Shown one piece after another: positions 43,206 to 52,144 of a stretch of DNA of 64,000 nt (its first letter is position 1; each line of letters starts with the position of its first letter). The position numbers and the translations under genes are program-made. The stretch spans positions 62,001 through 126,000 of the forward strand of contig NZ_NHSH01000076.1 of NCBI RefSeq assembly GCF_016653315.1, read 5' to 3'. The stretch is from Halochromatium roseum. GTDB lineage: Bacteria > Pseudomonadota > Gammaproteobacteria > Chromatiales > Chromatiaceae. Below the pieces are notes generated by a model. It worked only from the letters and a program-made list of their open reading frames with translations. It was not told where the DNA came from and did no database searches.

Positions 43206-46200
43206 ATGAAGGCGTTTAGTCCCGCAACTCGCCGCTGGTTCACTCAGCACTTCGACGGTCCGACCGATGCCCAAAGGCGCGGCTGGCCGGTGATTGCGAG
43301 TGGCCGGCATTGCCTGATCACTGCGCCGACCGGTAGCGGCAAGACCTTAGCGGCGTTTCTCTGGGCCATCGATCGCCTGCTCGTTGAGGTGGGCCGAGAG
43401 ATGGGCCAAGAGGTAGACCAAGAAGTGGGCCAATCGGCGCTCAAGCCAAGCCAGCCGTCGACCCAAGTGCCCTGCGCCGGTCTCCGTGTTGAGGCGCGCC
43501 GGTCGGCTCCGCCCGGTACGCGTGTGCTCTATCTGTCGCCGCTGAAGGCGCTGGTGGTCGACATCGAGCGCAACCTGCGTGCGCCCTTGGCCGGCATCAC
43601 CCAGGCCGCCGCAATGCTCGGCACCGGCGGCCAGGCGGCTGCGCTACGGCCGCCGGAGGTTGCGATCCGCACCGGCGACACTCCTGCGCGTGAGCGCCAG
43701 CGCCAGCTCAAGACGCCGGCCGAGATCCTGGTCACCACGCCAGAGAGCCTGTACCTGATCCTTGGCTCGCAGGCCGCTGCCACCCTAAGTCAGATCGAGA
43801 CGGTCATCGTCGATGAGGTGCATGCGCTGGCGCCGACCAAGCGGGGCGCGCATCTGGCGCTGTCACTCGAGCGGCTATGCCTGCTGGTCACCCAGTCCGG
43901 CAATCCAGAGCCACAGCGTATCGGATTGTCGGCGACGATGCAGCCGCTGACCGAGGCGGCACGCTGGCTCGGTGGCGATCGAGCGGTCGAGATCGTTGAT
44001 GCCGCGGCACCGCCGAGACTCGATTTACGCGTCAGCGTACCGGTCCCCGATATGGAGCGCCCACCCCAGCCATTGGTCGAGCAGAGGTCAAAGCCTGCCT
44101 CGGTCGAGCCCGAAGGCGGGCCGATCCTGGGTGAGCTGTTTGCTCGTGAGCAGCAGCATCCAAGCGAAAACCGCTCGGCCGAGAAGGGACTCTGGTCGGC
44201 GATCTATCCCGCCTTGCTCGATGAGATCATGGCGCATCGCTCCACGATTATCTTTGTCAACAGCCGCGGGCTTTGCGAGCGGCTGTCGCAGCGGCTGAAC
44301 GCCTTGGCGGCCGAGCCAGCGGTGGAGGATGACGAAGACAGAGACAGAGACAGAGATGTCGACGGCGTCGATCAAGCAGAAGGCCTTGGCGCGATTTTGG
44401 ATTCGGATGCTGCTCCTGAAGCGCGAGCTTTCGCTGATGAAGGCGGCCTGATCGCGAATCCGAAGGCAGCTCTTGAGCGTGCGGAGCGAGGTCATGACGA
44501 AGCGCAGGATGGGCTGGACAGCGACGAGACTCGCGTCGGCAGGCTGAGCGCAACATCTGAGCGAAAAGCCCGCAGGCACTGGCTCGACGGCATCGATGAG
44601 CCAAGCGCTCCGCTGCCAGAGCTGGTGCGCGCACACCATGGCAGCGTCAGCCATCAGCAGCGCAGCGAGATCGAGGAGGGCCTCAAGCGCGGCAGCCTGA
44701 AGGCCATCGTCGCCACCAGCTCGCTGGAGATGGGCATCGACATGGGTGGGGTCGATCAGGTGTTGCTGGTCGAATCGCCAGGCTCGGTGGCGCGCGGGCT
44801 GCAACGCGTTGGTCGTGCCGGGCACGGTGTCGGCGAGGTCAGCACCGGGCGCATCTTCCCTAAGTATCGCGGCGATCTGCTCGAATGCGCGGTGATCGCC
44901 GAGCGCATGTTGGCCGGCGAGCTGGAGCCGTTCCGGATGCCGCGCAATGCACTCGATGTGCTGGCGCAGCAGCTGGTGGCGCACTGCGTGATGGCTCCGC
45001 GTAGCGTTGATGAGCTGCTGGCGTTGGTCAATCGCGCCGGGCCTTATCGCGAGCTGAGCCGCGCCGCACTCGAGGCGGTGCTCGACATGCTCTCTGGGCG
45101 CTATCCGTCGAGCGACTTCGCCGATCTGCGCCCGCTGCTGGTCTGGGACCGTAGCACCGACCTGCTCAGCCCGCGCAAGGGTGCGCCGATGGTGACGCGG
45201 CTCAATGCCGGCACCATCCCGGATCGCGGGCTCTACGCGGTGCATCTCGGCTCCGAGGGCCCGCGCATCGGCGAGCTGGACGAGGAGATGGTGTTCGAGA
45301 CCCGCGCCGGCGAGTGCATCCTGCTCGGCGCCAGCAGCTGGCGGGTCGAGGAGATCAGCCGTGATCGGGTGATCGTCTCGCCGGCGCCAGGGGAGCCGGG
45401 CAAGCTACCTTTCTGGCGCGGCGATGGGCCAGGCCGGCCGGTGGAGCTGGGCCGGGCGGTTGGGGCCTTTTGTCGAGAGGTTGCGGCGCTGGGGTTTGGC
45501 GCAGCGCCTGAGGACTCCGCCCTTGGAGCCTTGGGTCCGTCCGTTCAGACATCGGCGCTGCCGCCGGGTCAGACTCGGCCAATGGAACAAGCCGCGGCCT
45601 GGATTCGCCAGCGCACACCGCTTGACGCGATGGCTGCCGACAACCTGGCCGCCTACATCCAAGATCAGCGCGAGGCGACCGGGCAGGTGCCGAGCGACCG
45701 CACCATTGTCGTCGAGCGCTTCCGCGATGAGCTGGGCGATTGGCGGATCTGCATCCTGAGTCCCTTTGGTGCGCGCATCCATGCCCCTTGGGCAATGGCG
45801 CTGCAGTGGCGCCTCGAGCGCTGCGAGGGCTTCGAGATCCAGGTGATGTACACCGATGACGGCATCGTGCTGCGCTTGGCCGATGGCGATGCGCTGCCCG
45901 ATCTGACCGATCTGTTGCCTGATCCCGACGAGATCGAGGATCGGGTCACCGAGCAGCTGGCCGACACCGCGCTCTTCGCCAGCCTGTTCCGCGAGAATGC
46001 CGGCCGCGCCCTGCTGCTGCCGCGTCGCTCGGCCAAGGGCCGGCAGCCGCTCTGGGCGCAGCGCTTGAAGGCGCAGAATCTGCTCGCCGTGGTGCGCCGC
46101 TATCCGGCCTTTCCGATCGTGCTCGAGACCTATCGGCAAGCGCTCAGCGATGTCTTCGACCTACCTGGCCTGAAACAGATTCTGAGCGCTCTTCGCTCGC

Positions 46201-48935
46201 GCGCGATCCGCGTGCATGAGGTCGAGACCCGCAGTGCCTCGCCGTTCGCGCGTTCACTGGTGTTCGCCTATGTCACCGCCTACATCTACGAGCAGGATGC
46301 ACCGATTGCCGAACGGCGCGCGCAGGCCCTGACGCTGGATCGCGGCCTACTCGCCGAGCTGCTCGGCGAGGCTGAGCTGCGCGCGTTGATCGATCCTGAG
46401 GTGCTGGAGGCATTGGAGCGCGAATTGCAGCATCTGGCGCCCCTGCGTCTTGTGGATGATCGCAACGAGCCTGCGCATGATCGGGACGAGGCTGGCGCTG
46501 ATGCCGATATCGACGCCGATCCTGTCACCGATCTGGCTGCGATCGATCGGCGCGCGCGCGATCTCGATCAACTGCAGGATCTGCTACGCCGACTCGGTGA
46601 TCTCACCGAGCTCGAGCTGTTAGAGCGCTGTCGGCTGCCGCTAAGCGTACCCGCTGGCGCAGCTTCAGAGGCCGGTCCGACCGAGCAGGCGGCCGAGCAG
46701 GCGACCAAGCAGGCGGCCGAGCAGGCGACCAAGCAGGCGTGCGCTCCACAGACGGACAGGCAGCCAGCCGCCATGGCCGCCCCTTTGTCGACCGCTGTCA
46801 GCTCAGGCGGTGCTTCCGCTGATGCTGCCCGGACCCTCTCCGCTTGGCTCGATCAGCTTCGCGATCAGCGTCGCGCCGCGCAGGTTCGCATCGCTGGCGA
46901 GCCCCGCTGGATCGCCGCCGAGGATGCCGGGCTGTATCGCGATGCGCTCGGCTGCGTGCCGCCAGCCGGTCTCCCGGAAGCGTTCATCGGTGCCACTGAG
47001 GCACCGTTAGAGCAGCTATTGCGCCGCTATGCCCGAACTCATGGCCCCTTTACCAGCACCGAGCCAGCGCATCGATTCGGGCTGCGCGCGGCCCAGCTGG
47101 AGCCGGTGCTCAGGTTGCTCGAGTCCCAGGGCACGCTGGTCTATGGTGAGATTCGACCCAACGGCAGCAGCCCCGAGTGGTGTGATGCCGAGGTCATGCG
47201 GCAGCTGCGTCGTCGCACCCTGGCGCGAGCGCGTGATCAGGTCGCACCCGTCGATGGCGCCACGCTTGGCCGGTTCCTGCCGGCTTGGCATGGGATCGGC
47301 GAGGGGCGCAAAGGTCCTGATCGGCTGTTCGAGGCACTGATCCAGCTCGAAGGCCTGAGTCTGAGCTGGCGCCAGCTCGACCGCGTGCTGCTGCCCGCGC
47401 GGGTGCCGGGCTATCGCAGCGAGGATCTCGATCTGCTGGCGGCCAGCGGGCAGATCATGTGGGTCGGGCGTGGCGCGGCCGGACCCAAGGACGGCCGCAT
47501 CGCGATCTATCGCTCAGAGCATGCGGCGCTCATGCTCGATATCGGCGAGGTGCCGCCGCCGTTCGACCGGCGACTTGATCACGAGCGGCAAACCGCTGAT
47601 GCGAGCAACGACCCCGCTGGGGCAGAGGCATCGAATGCCGCCGCGGCGTCTGCGCGCTTGGCGACGGGAAGCGGCAATGCCGAGGAGTCCGCTCCAGCCG
47701 TGGCTCAGCAAATCGGCGCCGAGCACAAGCCGCAATCCGACCCGACGGCGGCTATTGCCGAGCTGATCCTCGCGCACCTCAGCCGTCGAGGCGCCTGCTT
47801 CCTCTTCGAGCTGCAGCAGGTGGTGGAGCGGGCCAGCTTGGCTCGGCCTGGGCTAGCAGCGGGCGTGAGGGCCGAGCAAGATGCCTTCGAGACGGCGCTT
47901 TGGGATCTGGTTTGGGACGGCCGTATCACCAACGATACCTTTGCACCCTTGCGCTCGCTCGGCCCTGGTCGCTCCAAATCGCCGCGGCCGCGCCGGCGAG
48001 GGCGGTTCAACAGGGGTGCCTTCTCTGCGGGCAGTGCCTTCGGTGGCGGTCTCGCCGGAGGTCGCTGGTCATTGGTCAGGGATCTCGCTGGCGTTGATAC
48101 CTGGCTAGGCGAGGGTGCCGAGGCAGGATCTCTGGATGCTCTGGACGGCTTGGACCCATCAACGGACAGGCTTTCAGCGGTCACAGGCAGGGGCAGGGCC
48201 CCGACCGCGGGAGCCGCTGCAGCCTTGCAGATGACAGAGCGGCTGCTCAGGCAGGCGCAAATGCTGCTGGAACGCTATGGCGTGTTGAGCCGCGAAGCCG
48301 TCGTGGCCGAGGATCTGCCAGGTGGATTCGGCCCGCTCTACAAGGTGCTGAAGCAGATGGAGGAGGTCGGGCAGGTACGCCGCGGCTACTTCGTCGAAGG
48401 GCTGTCCGGCGCGCAGTTTGCGCTGCCTGCGGCGATCGATCGCTTGCGCGCAGCCCGGCTCGACGAGCCACCGCTCAATGGCTTCGACCAGTCGGATGTC
48501 CGCATCCTCGCCGCGATTGATCCAGCCAACCCCTATGGTGCGCTTCTGCCTTGGCCGGAGGCCGTGCAGCCTGGCCCGAAACGCATCGCTGGCGCCTGGG
48601 TGATCCTGGTCGCCGGCAAGCCCATCGTCTATGTCCCCGCCAGCGGCAAGCAGATCCTGACCTTTCCCGATGCCGTCAGCGATGAAGGCAATGAGCTCGA
48701 GCTAGCGCTGGCGGCTTTGCCGCGGGTACCTTCAGCCGGCCGCAAGCGCCTGCTCATCCAGCACATCGACGGCCTGCCAGCGCTCGAATCGCCGCTGCGC
48801 GAGGCCCTGCTTGCCGCCGGTTTCGAGGCCGATTACGACGCCCTAGCGCCAGCCCGCTTCGCGACGGATCGCGCCGGCAGCAGCGGAACTGGTCGCGATC
48901 CCAATGCGATCTCTTGCCGCTGGGCCGCGGGGTGA
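43206..48935 (+). CDS. lhr: Large ATP-dependent helicase Lhr
   Basis: ~1,909 aa superfamily 2 DNA helicase. Walker A ITAPTGSGKTLAAFLWAIDR at ~40, DEVH box at 203-206, LSATM, the C-lobe ATSSLEMGIDMGGVDQVLLV and RVGRAGHGVG. The winged-helix and Lhr core that follows (FRMPRNALDVLAQQLVAHCV, RTPLDAMAADNLAAYIQDQ) shows the full long Lhr form with a C-terminal Lhr-CTD. E. coli Lhr is 1,538 aa; the excess here comes from low-complexity linkers: at ~375-450 (Asp/Arg-rich), ~1155-1195 (Gln/Ala-rich repeat) and ~1450-1510. ATG 43206 (MKAFSPATRRWFTQHFDG) with AGGGA just upstream is preferred to 43116. Acts in replication-coupled or mutagenic-damage repair by family. Confidence 0.94.
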   Translation: MKAFSPATRRWFTQHFDGPTDAQRRGWPVIASGRHCLITAPTGSGKTLAAFLWAIDRLLVEVGREMGQEVDQEVGQSALKPSQPSTQVPCAGLRVEARRSAPPGTRVLYLSPLKALVVDIERNLRAPLAGITQAAAMLGTGGQAAALRPPEVAIRTGDTPARERQRQLKTPAEILVTTPESLYLILGSQAAATLSQIETVIVDEVHALAPTKRGAHLALSLERLCLLVTQSGNPEPQRIGLSATMQPLTEAARWLGGDRAVEIVDAAAPPRLDLRVSVPVPDMERPPQPLVEQRSKPASVEPEGGPILGELFAREQQHPSENRSAEKGLWSAIYPALLDEIMAHRSTIIFVNSRGLCERLSQRLNALAAEPAVEDDEDRDRDRDVDGVDQAEGLGAILDSDAAPEARAFADEGGLIANPKAALERAERGHDEAQDGLDSDETRVGRLSATSERKARRHWLDGIDEPSAPLPELVRAHHGSVSHQQRSEIEEGLKRGSLKAIVATSSLEMGIDMGGVDQVLLVESPGSVARGLQRVGRAGHGVGEVSTGRIFPKYRGDLLECAVIAERMLAGELEPFRMPRNALDVLAQQLVAHCVMAPRSVDELLALVNRAGPYRELSRAALEAVLDMLSGRYPSSDFADLRPLLVWDRSTDLLSPRKGAPMVTRLNAGTIPDRGLYAVHLGSEGPRIGELDEEMVFETRAGECILLGASSWRVEEISRDRVIVSPAPGEPGKLPFWRGDGPGRPVELGRAVGAFCREVAALGFGAAPEDSALGALGPSVQTSALPPGQTRPMEQAAAWIRQRTPLDAMAADNLAAYIQDQREATGQVPSDRTIVVERFRDELGDWRICILSPFGARIHAPWAMALQWRLERCEGFEIQVMYTDDGIVLRLADGDALPDLTDLLPDPDEIEDRVTEQLADTALFASLFRENAGRALLLPRRSAKGRQPLWAQRLKAQNLLAVVRRYPAFPIVLETYRQALSDVFDLPGLKQILSALRSRAIRVHEVETRSASPFARSLVFAYVTAYIYEQDAPIAERRAQALTLDRGLLAELLGEAELRALIDPEVLEALERELQHLAPLRLVDDRNEPAHDRDEAGADADIDADPVTDLAAIDRRARDLDQLQDLLRRLGDLTELELLERCRLPLSVPAGAASEAGPTEQAAEQATKQAAEQATKQACAPQTDRQPAAMAAPLSTAVSSGGASADAARTLSAWLDQLRDQRRAAQVRIAGEPRWIAAEDAGLYRDALGCVPPAGLPEAFIGATEAPLEQLLRRYARTHGPFTSTEPAHRFGLRAAQLEPVLRLLESQGTLVYGEIRPNGSSPEWCDAEVMRQLRRRTLARARDQVAPVDGATLGRFLPAWHGIGEGRKGPDRLFEALIQLEGLSLSWRQLDRVLLPARVPGYRSEDLDLLAASGQIMWVGRGAAGPKDGRIAIYRSEHAALMLDIGEVPPPFDRRLDHERQTADASNDPAGAEASNAAAASARLATGSGNAEESAPAVAQQIGAEHKPQSDPTAAIAELILAHLSRRGACFLFELQQVVERASLARPGLAAGVRAEQDAFETALWDLVWDGRITNDTFAPLRSLGPGRSKSPRPRRRGRFNRGAFSAGSAFGGGLAGGRWSLVRDLAGVDTWLGEGAEAGSLDALDGLDPSTDRLSAVTGRGRAPTAGAAAALQMTERLLRQAQMLLERYGVLSREAVVAEDLPGGFGPLYKVLKQMEEVGQVRRGYFVEGLSGAQFALPAAIDRLRAARLDEPPLNGFDQSDVRILAAIDPANPYGALLPWPEAVQPGPKRIAGAWVILVAGKPIVYVPASGKQILTFPDAVSDEGNELELALAALPRVPSAGRKRLLIQHIDGLPALESPLREALLAAGFEADYDALAPARFATDRAGSSGTGRDPNAISCRWAAG
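46683..46739. repeat. 12-bp in-frame repeat in lhr linker
   Basis: About five 12-base units of the form GAGCAGGCGNCC/AAGCAGGCG, encoding alternating EQAA and KQAT blocks. Confidence 0.82.
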
Positions 48936-48998
48936 GCAGCCGCATATCGGATATCCAGTGCTGCCAGTCGAGACGGCGGCGACGCCAAGGCCTCGTTT

Positions 48999-49751
48999 TT
49001 AGCAAGCGCCGCGATCAGCGCAGACCGGGCACGCGGGATCGAGCGGGATTCTCAACATCCGTATTGCCATGGTCTGCGCATCGAGCAGTAGGAGCTTTGA
49101 GAACAGCGGCTCGCCGTAGCCACTGAGCACCTTGATGGCCTCGGTGGCTTGGATGCTACCGATGATGCCGACCAGCGGTGCCAGCACGCCTTCGCGGGCG
49201 CAGCGCTCGCCTGCTTGCCCATTGTCCGGATAGAGGCATTGATAGCAGGGCTCGCCGGCGCGTCCGGCGAAGACCGCAACCTGGCCTTCGGCGCGGATGG
49301 CAGCGCCGGAGACGAGCGGGATGCGAGCCTTGACACAGGCCTCGTTGACAGCGTAGCGGGTCTGGAAGTTGTCGCTGGCGTCGACGATGAGATCGACCTC
49401 GGCGGCGAGTTCACCAAGGCGCCTCGGGCTTAGGCTACGCTTGATCGGGACCAGCTCGCAGCTGGGATTCAATGCTCTCAAGGTGGCGACGGCGGAATCG
49501 ACCTTGGTCCAGCCGATGCGCTCGCTATTGTGCAGAATCTGCCGCTGCAGGTTGGAGAGGTCGACGGCGTCGAAGTCGGCGAGCAAGAGACGACCGATGC
49601 CTGCAGCGGCAAGATACATCGCCACGGGTGATCCAAGTCCGCCAAGCCCAACGATCAGCACCCGCGACTGTTTCAGGGCTTCCTGTGCCCGCTCGCCGAA
49701 ACCCGGCAGCAGCGTTTGACGGCTGTAGCGGGTTTGTTCATCCGGCGTCAT
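48999..49751 (-). CDS. moeB: MoeB/ThiF/HesA family E1-like adenylyltransferase
   Basis: 250 aa. VLIVGLGGLGSPVAMYLAAA gives the nucleotide loop, LADFDAVDLSNLQRQILHNS the Asp/Arg/Gln ATP contacts, and LIVDASDNFQTRYAVNEACV the catalytic Asp. Two zinc CxxC pairs are present (CYQCLYP and CPVCADRGAC). It adenylates the C-terminal Gly-Gly of MoaD or ThiS. MoeB and ThiF cannot be separated by sequence alone; the molybdenum genes 12 kb away make MoeB reasonable but not proven. ATG 49751 with GGGAGCG upstream is preferred to GTG 49766. Ends opposite lhr, 63 bases apart. Confidence 0.9.
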   Translation of the reverse strand: MTPDEQTRYSRQTLLPGFGERAQEALKQSRVLIVGLGGLGSPVAMYLAAAGIGRLLLADFDAVDLSNLQRQILHNSERIGWTKVDSAVATLRALNPSCELVPIKRSLSPRRLGELAAEVDLIVDASDNFQTRYAVNEACVKARIPLVSGAAIRAEGQVAVFAGRAGEPCYQCLYPDNGQAGERCAREGVLAPLVGIIGSIQATEAIKVLSGYGEPLFSKLLLLDAQTMAIRMLRIPLDPACPVCADRGAC

Positions 49752-49913
49752 GGATGGCGCTCCCACTTTTTATGGACACTGATGTCGCCCAGAACTTGGT
49801 GTCGCACAAGCGGCTAGCGTTTGCGCTCAGTTCGTAGAAGCGCGCGCTCATCGTTGCGCTGGGCGGGCTGACAGCGGTTCCAGCTGGTCATCACTGTTTT
49901 GGTTGGTCAAGGC

Positions 49914-50264
49914 TTAGCCGCCGGCCTGTTCGGTGGCGGGTTGGGCGCGGCCGATCTCGGTGACATCAACAAAGTAATAGCCGCAGGTGGCTGGCGTAAC
50001 GTTTTCGCTGACTGTGCGCGGGTATTTGCGACAACTCGGCGGACGCGCGTAGTAGACGGCACAGCTACTCAGCCCTTCGGCATCGACGCGCAGGAACGGG
50101 CAGGGATAGGGCAACTTGCAACAGGCACCGCAGCGGTTGCAATCGCCACGCCTGCCAGCATCAACGGGCAGGAGCAGCGATGTGACGAAGCGCTGAACCT
50201 TGCGGACCAGCCCGGTGATGAGTTCGAGCAGGGTCTGGCGCCTATGCGGTGGCGTCGTATGCAT
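49914..50264 (-). CDS. YkgJ-family cysteine-cluster protein
   Basis: 116 aa. GDCNRCGACCKLPYPCPFL, SSCAVYYARPPSCRKYPRT and TPATCGYYFVDV give the eight-plus Cys of the YkgJ (CxxCxxCC) zinc or iron chelating family. Function is unknown. AAGGAG lies ~10 bases before ATG 50264. Divergent from fbp. Confidence 0.88.
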   Translation of the reverse strand: MHTTPPHRRQTLLELITGLVRKVQRFVTSLLLPVDAGRRGDCNRCGACCKLPYPCPFLRVDAEGLSSCAVYYARPPSCRKYPRTVSENVTPATCGYYFVDVTEIGRAQPATEQAGG

Positions 50265-50573
50265 CGTTCAGAGACTCCTTAAAAGGGTCGTGGTAGAGGG
50301 TGGTGGTAGACGGTAGAGAGCGCGATTTGGGTCGGCAGTGCGCGGGCGCGAAACCTCTGGCCCCAAGCTGATCTCGTCATTGGCCGGTCATACTACGTGT
50401 CTTGCACTTATTTGACTACGGGCATTGCTTGCGCACAGAGAGTGCTTCATCGGTCGCTGATCGCTATACTGCGCGATTACCCGCTACTTTTTCGTGTGCT
50501 TTGCTGTGTCGCCCGAGCCGAGCCTCGGCTAACGCGGCAAAGTATCCACTCAGATCAGCCAGAGGACTGCTTT
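50265..50573. promoter_or_regulatory. Intergenic control region, YkgJ / fbp
   Basis: 309 bases with no gene. The best promoter-like element for fbp is TATACT at 50465-50470. It lies inside an inverted repeat ATCGC (50460-50464) and GCGAT (50473-50477) with an 8-base gap, which could be an operator. No -35 box is convincing. Confidence 0.4.
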
Positions 50574-51587
50574 ATGCACCACGGTACGACCATCACCCAG
50601 TTCATTGCCGAAGAACAACGCCATGCGCCGGGAGCAACGGGCGAGTTCACCGCGTTGCTCAACGACATCGTCACCGCTTGCAAGATGATCTCGAATCAGG
50701 TCAACCATGGCGCGCTGGTCGGCGCGCTGGGCAGCGCTGGCAGCGAGAATATCCAGGGTGAGACGCAGAAGAAGCTCGATGTCCTCTCCAACCAGATGTT
50801 CATTCAGTGCACCGAGTGGTCGGGTCATGTTGGCGCCATGGCCTCGGAGGAGATGGACGAGATCTACGAGATCCCAAAGGAGTATCCACGCGGCAAGTAT
50901 CTGCTGACCTTCGATCCGCTCGACGGCTCCTCGAATATCGACGTCAATGTCTCGGTTGGCACCATCTTCAGTATCCTGCGTATGGCTGATAACGCTGGCG
51001 ACGCCACCGAGCGCGACTTCCTGAAGGCCGGCACCGAGCAGGTTGCGGCCGGTTACGCGCTCTATGGTCCTTCGACCATGATGGTGCTGACCACCGGCAA
51101 CGGCGTCAATGGCTTTACCTTGGATCAGAACATCGGCGAGTTCATCCTGACGCATCCGAACATGACGATCCCGACGGAGACCGCCGAGTTCGCGATCAAT
51201 GCCTCGAACGGTCGCTTCTGGGAGGCGCCGGTCAAGCGTTATGTCGACGAATGCCTAGCCGGTAAAGAAGGTCCACGGGGCAAAGACTTCAACATGCGCT
51301 GGATAGCCTCCATGGTCGCTGAGGTGCATCGCATCCTGACCCGCGGCGGCGTCTTCATGTATCCGATCGATTCGAAGATGGTCGAGAAGGGGCTGGGCGG
51401 TAAGCTGCGCCTGCTCTACGAGGCGAACCCGATGTCATTCGTCGTCGAGCAGGCGGGTGGCGCTTCGATCACCGGTAAGGAGCGCATCATGGAGATGCAG
51501 CCTGAGGGGCTCCATCAGCGCGTGCCGGTGATTCTTGGCTCACGAGATGAAGTCGAGCGTCTGCAGGGCTATCACAACGAGGGTTGA
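50574..51587 (+). CDS. fbp: Fructose-1,6-bisphosphatase class I
   Basis: 337 aa, normal length. [20 protein letters not shown] is the metal-site motif, preceded by [17 protein letters not shown] and [20 protein letters not shown] give the substrate site. Dephosphorylates fructose 1,6-bisphosphate in gluconeogenesis and the Calvin cycle. The frame is open to 50397, but ATG 50574 ([18 protein letters not shown]) has AGAGGA ~8 bases upstream and is the family start. A large hairpin follows the stop. Confidence 0.96.
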   Translation: MHHGTTITQFIAEEQRHAPGATGEFTALLNDIVTACKMISNQVNHGALVGALGSAGSENIQGETQKKLDVLSNQMFIQCTEWSGHVGAMASEEMDEIYEIPKEYPRGKYLLTFDPLDGSSNIDVNVSVGTIFSILRMADNAGDATERDFLKAGTEQVAAGYALYGPSTMMVLTTGNGVNGFTLDQNIGEFILTHPNMTIPTETAEFAINASNGRFWEAPVKRYVDECLAGKEGPRGKDFNMRWIASMVAEVHRILTRGGVFMYPIDSKMVEKGLGGKLRLLYEANPMSFVVEQAGGASITGKERIMEMQPEGLHQRVPVILGSRDEVERLQGYHNEG

Positions 51588-51600
51588 GCCGTAGGTTAGC

Positions 51601-51648
51601 GCCTCGCCTTGGTGGCCGCGGGTTCGATGCCCGCGGCCGCGGCGAGGC
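51601..51648. terminator. Large GC hairpin between fbp and DUF29 gene
   Basis: Outer arms GCCTCGCC / GGCGAGGC (8 bp) and inner arms GGCCGCGGG / CCCGCGGCC (9 bp) around a 7-base loop TTCGATG. There is no T-run, so if it terminates transcription it may be on both strands with Rho help. It starts 14 bases after the fbp stop. Confidence 0.6.
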
Positions 51649-51658
51649 ATTATGCACG

Positions 51659-52093
51659 TCAGTTCGGATAGAACGCTGGGTCGGTGACTTGCACCGTGCT
51701 GAAGGGGCAGTCGATCGGAAAGTGCGACTCTTCGAGGTTGGTTTCCTTGACCGCGAGCAGTCGCCCGAGCCGATAGGCCTTTGTGATCTGCTGCTCAAGC
51801 GTGGGCCTGAGGCTCGGATTGTCGTCTAGTAGATCTCCGATCGACAGTCGTTGCTCCTTGATCGTCGCTCGCCAGCTTGGTGAACGCTGCTCTGGCTGAT
51901 GCTGCCATTTCAGCAGATGTGCCAGCAACACCTTGAGACGGTTGGTCAGTTCGCGACGCTCTCTGGCCCCCATGCTCTCGAGCTCCTCCACCAAATGATC
52001 GATGTCGAGCGCGGCATATTGGCCGCTGCGCAACAGGCAGGCTTGCTCTTGCGTCCAGCGATGAAAATCTTGCTCGTAGCCGGTCGTCGTCAT
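51659..52093 (-). CDS. DUF29 family protein
   Basis: 144 aa. YEQDFHRWTQEQACLLRSGQ, DIDHLVEELESMGARERREL, LKVLLAHLLKWQHQPEQRSP and WRATIKEQR are the usual order of DUF29 proteins, which are widespread in cyanobacteria and purple bacteria and have no known function. ATG 52093; the frame is open far upstream but those residues are antisense to the glycosyltransferase. Convergent with fbp. Confidence 0.92.
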   Translation of the reverse strand: MTTTGYEQDFHRWTQEQACLLRSGQYAALDIDHLVEELESMGARERRELTNRLKVLLAHLLKWQHQPEQRSPSWRATIKEQRLSIGDLLDDNPSLRPTLEQQITKAYRLGRLLAVKETNLEESHFPIDCPFSTVQVTDPAFYPN

Positions 52094-52144
52094 TGTTTGC
52101 CTCAACGCGTTGGCGAGTCCCAACGAGTATAGCCTCAGTCGACC

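Noticed and set aside
51601-51648. Considered as a tRNA because of the TTCGATG T-loop.
   Set aside because: No D-arm or anticodon arm and only 48 bases in length.
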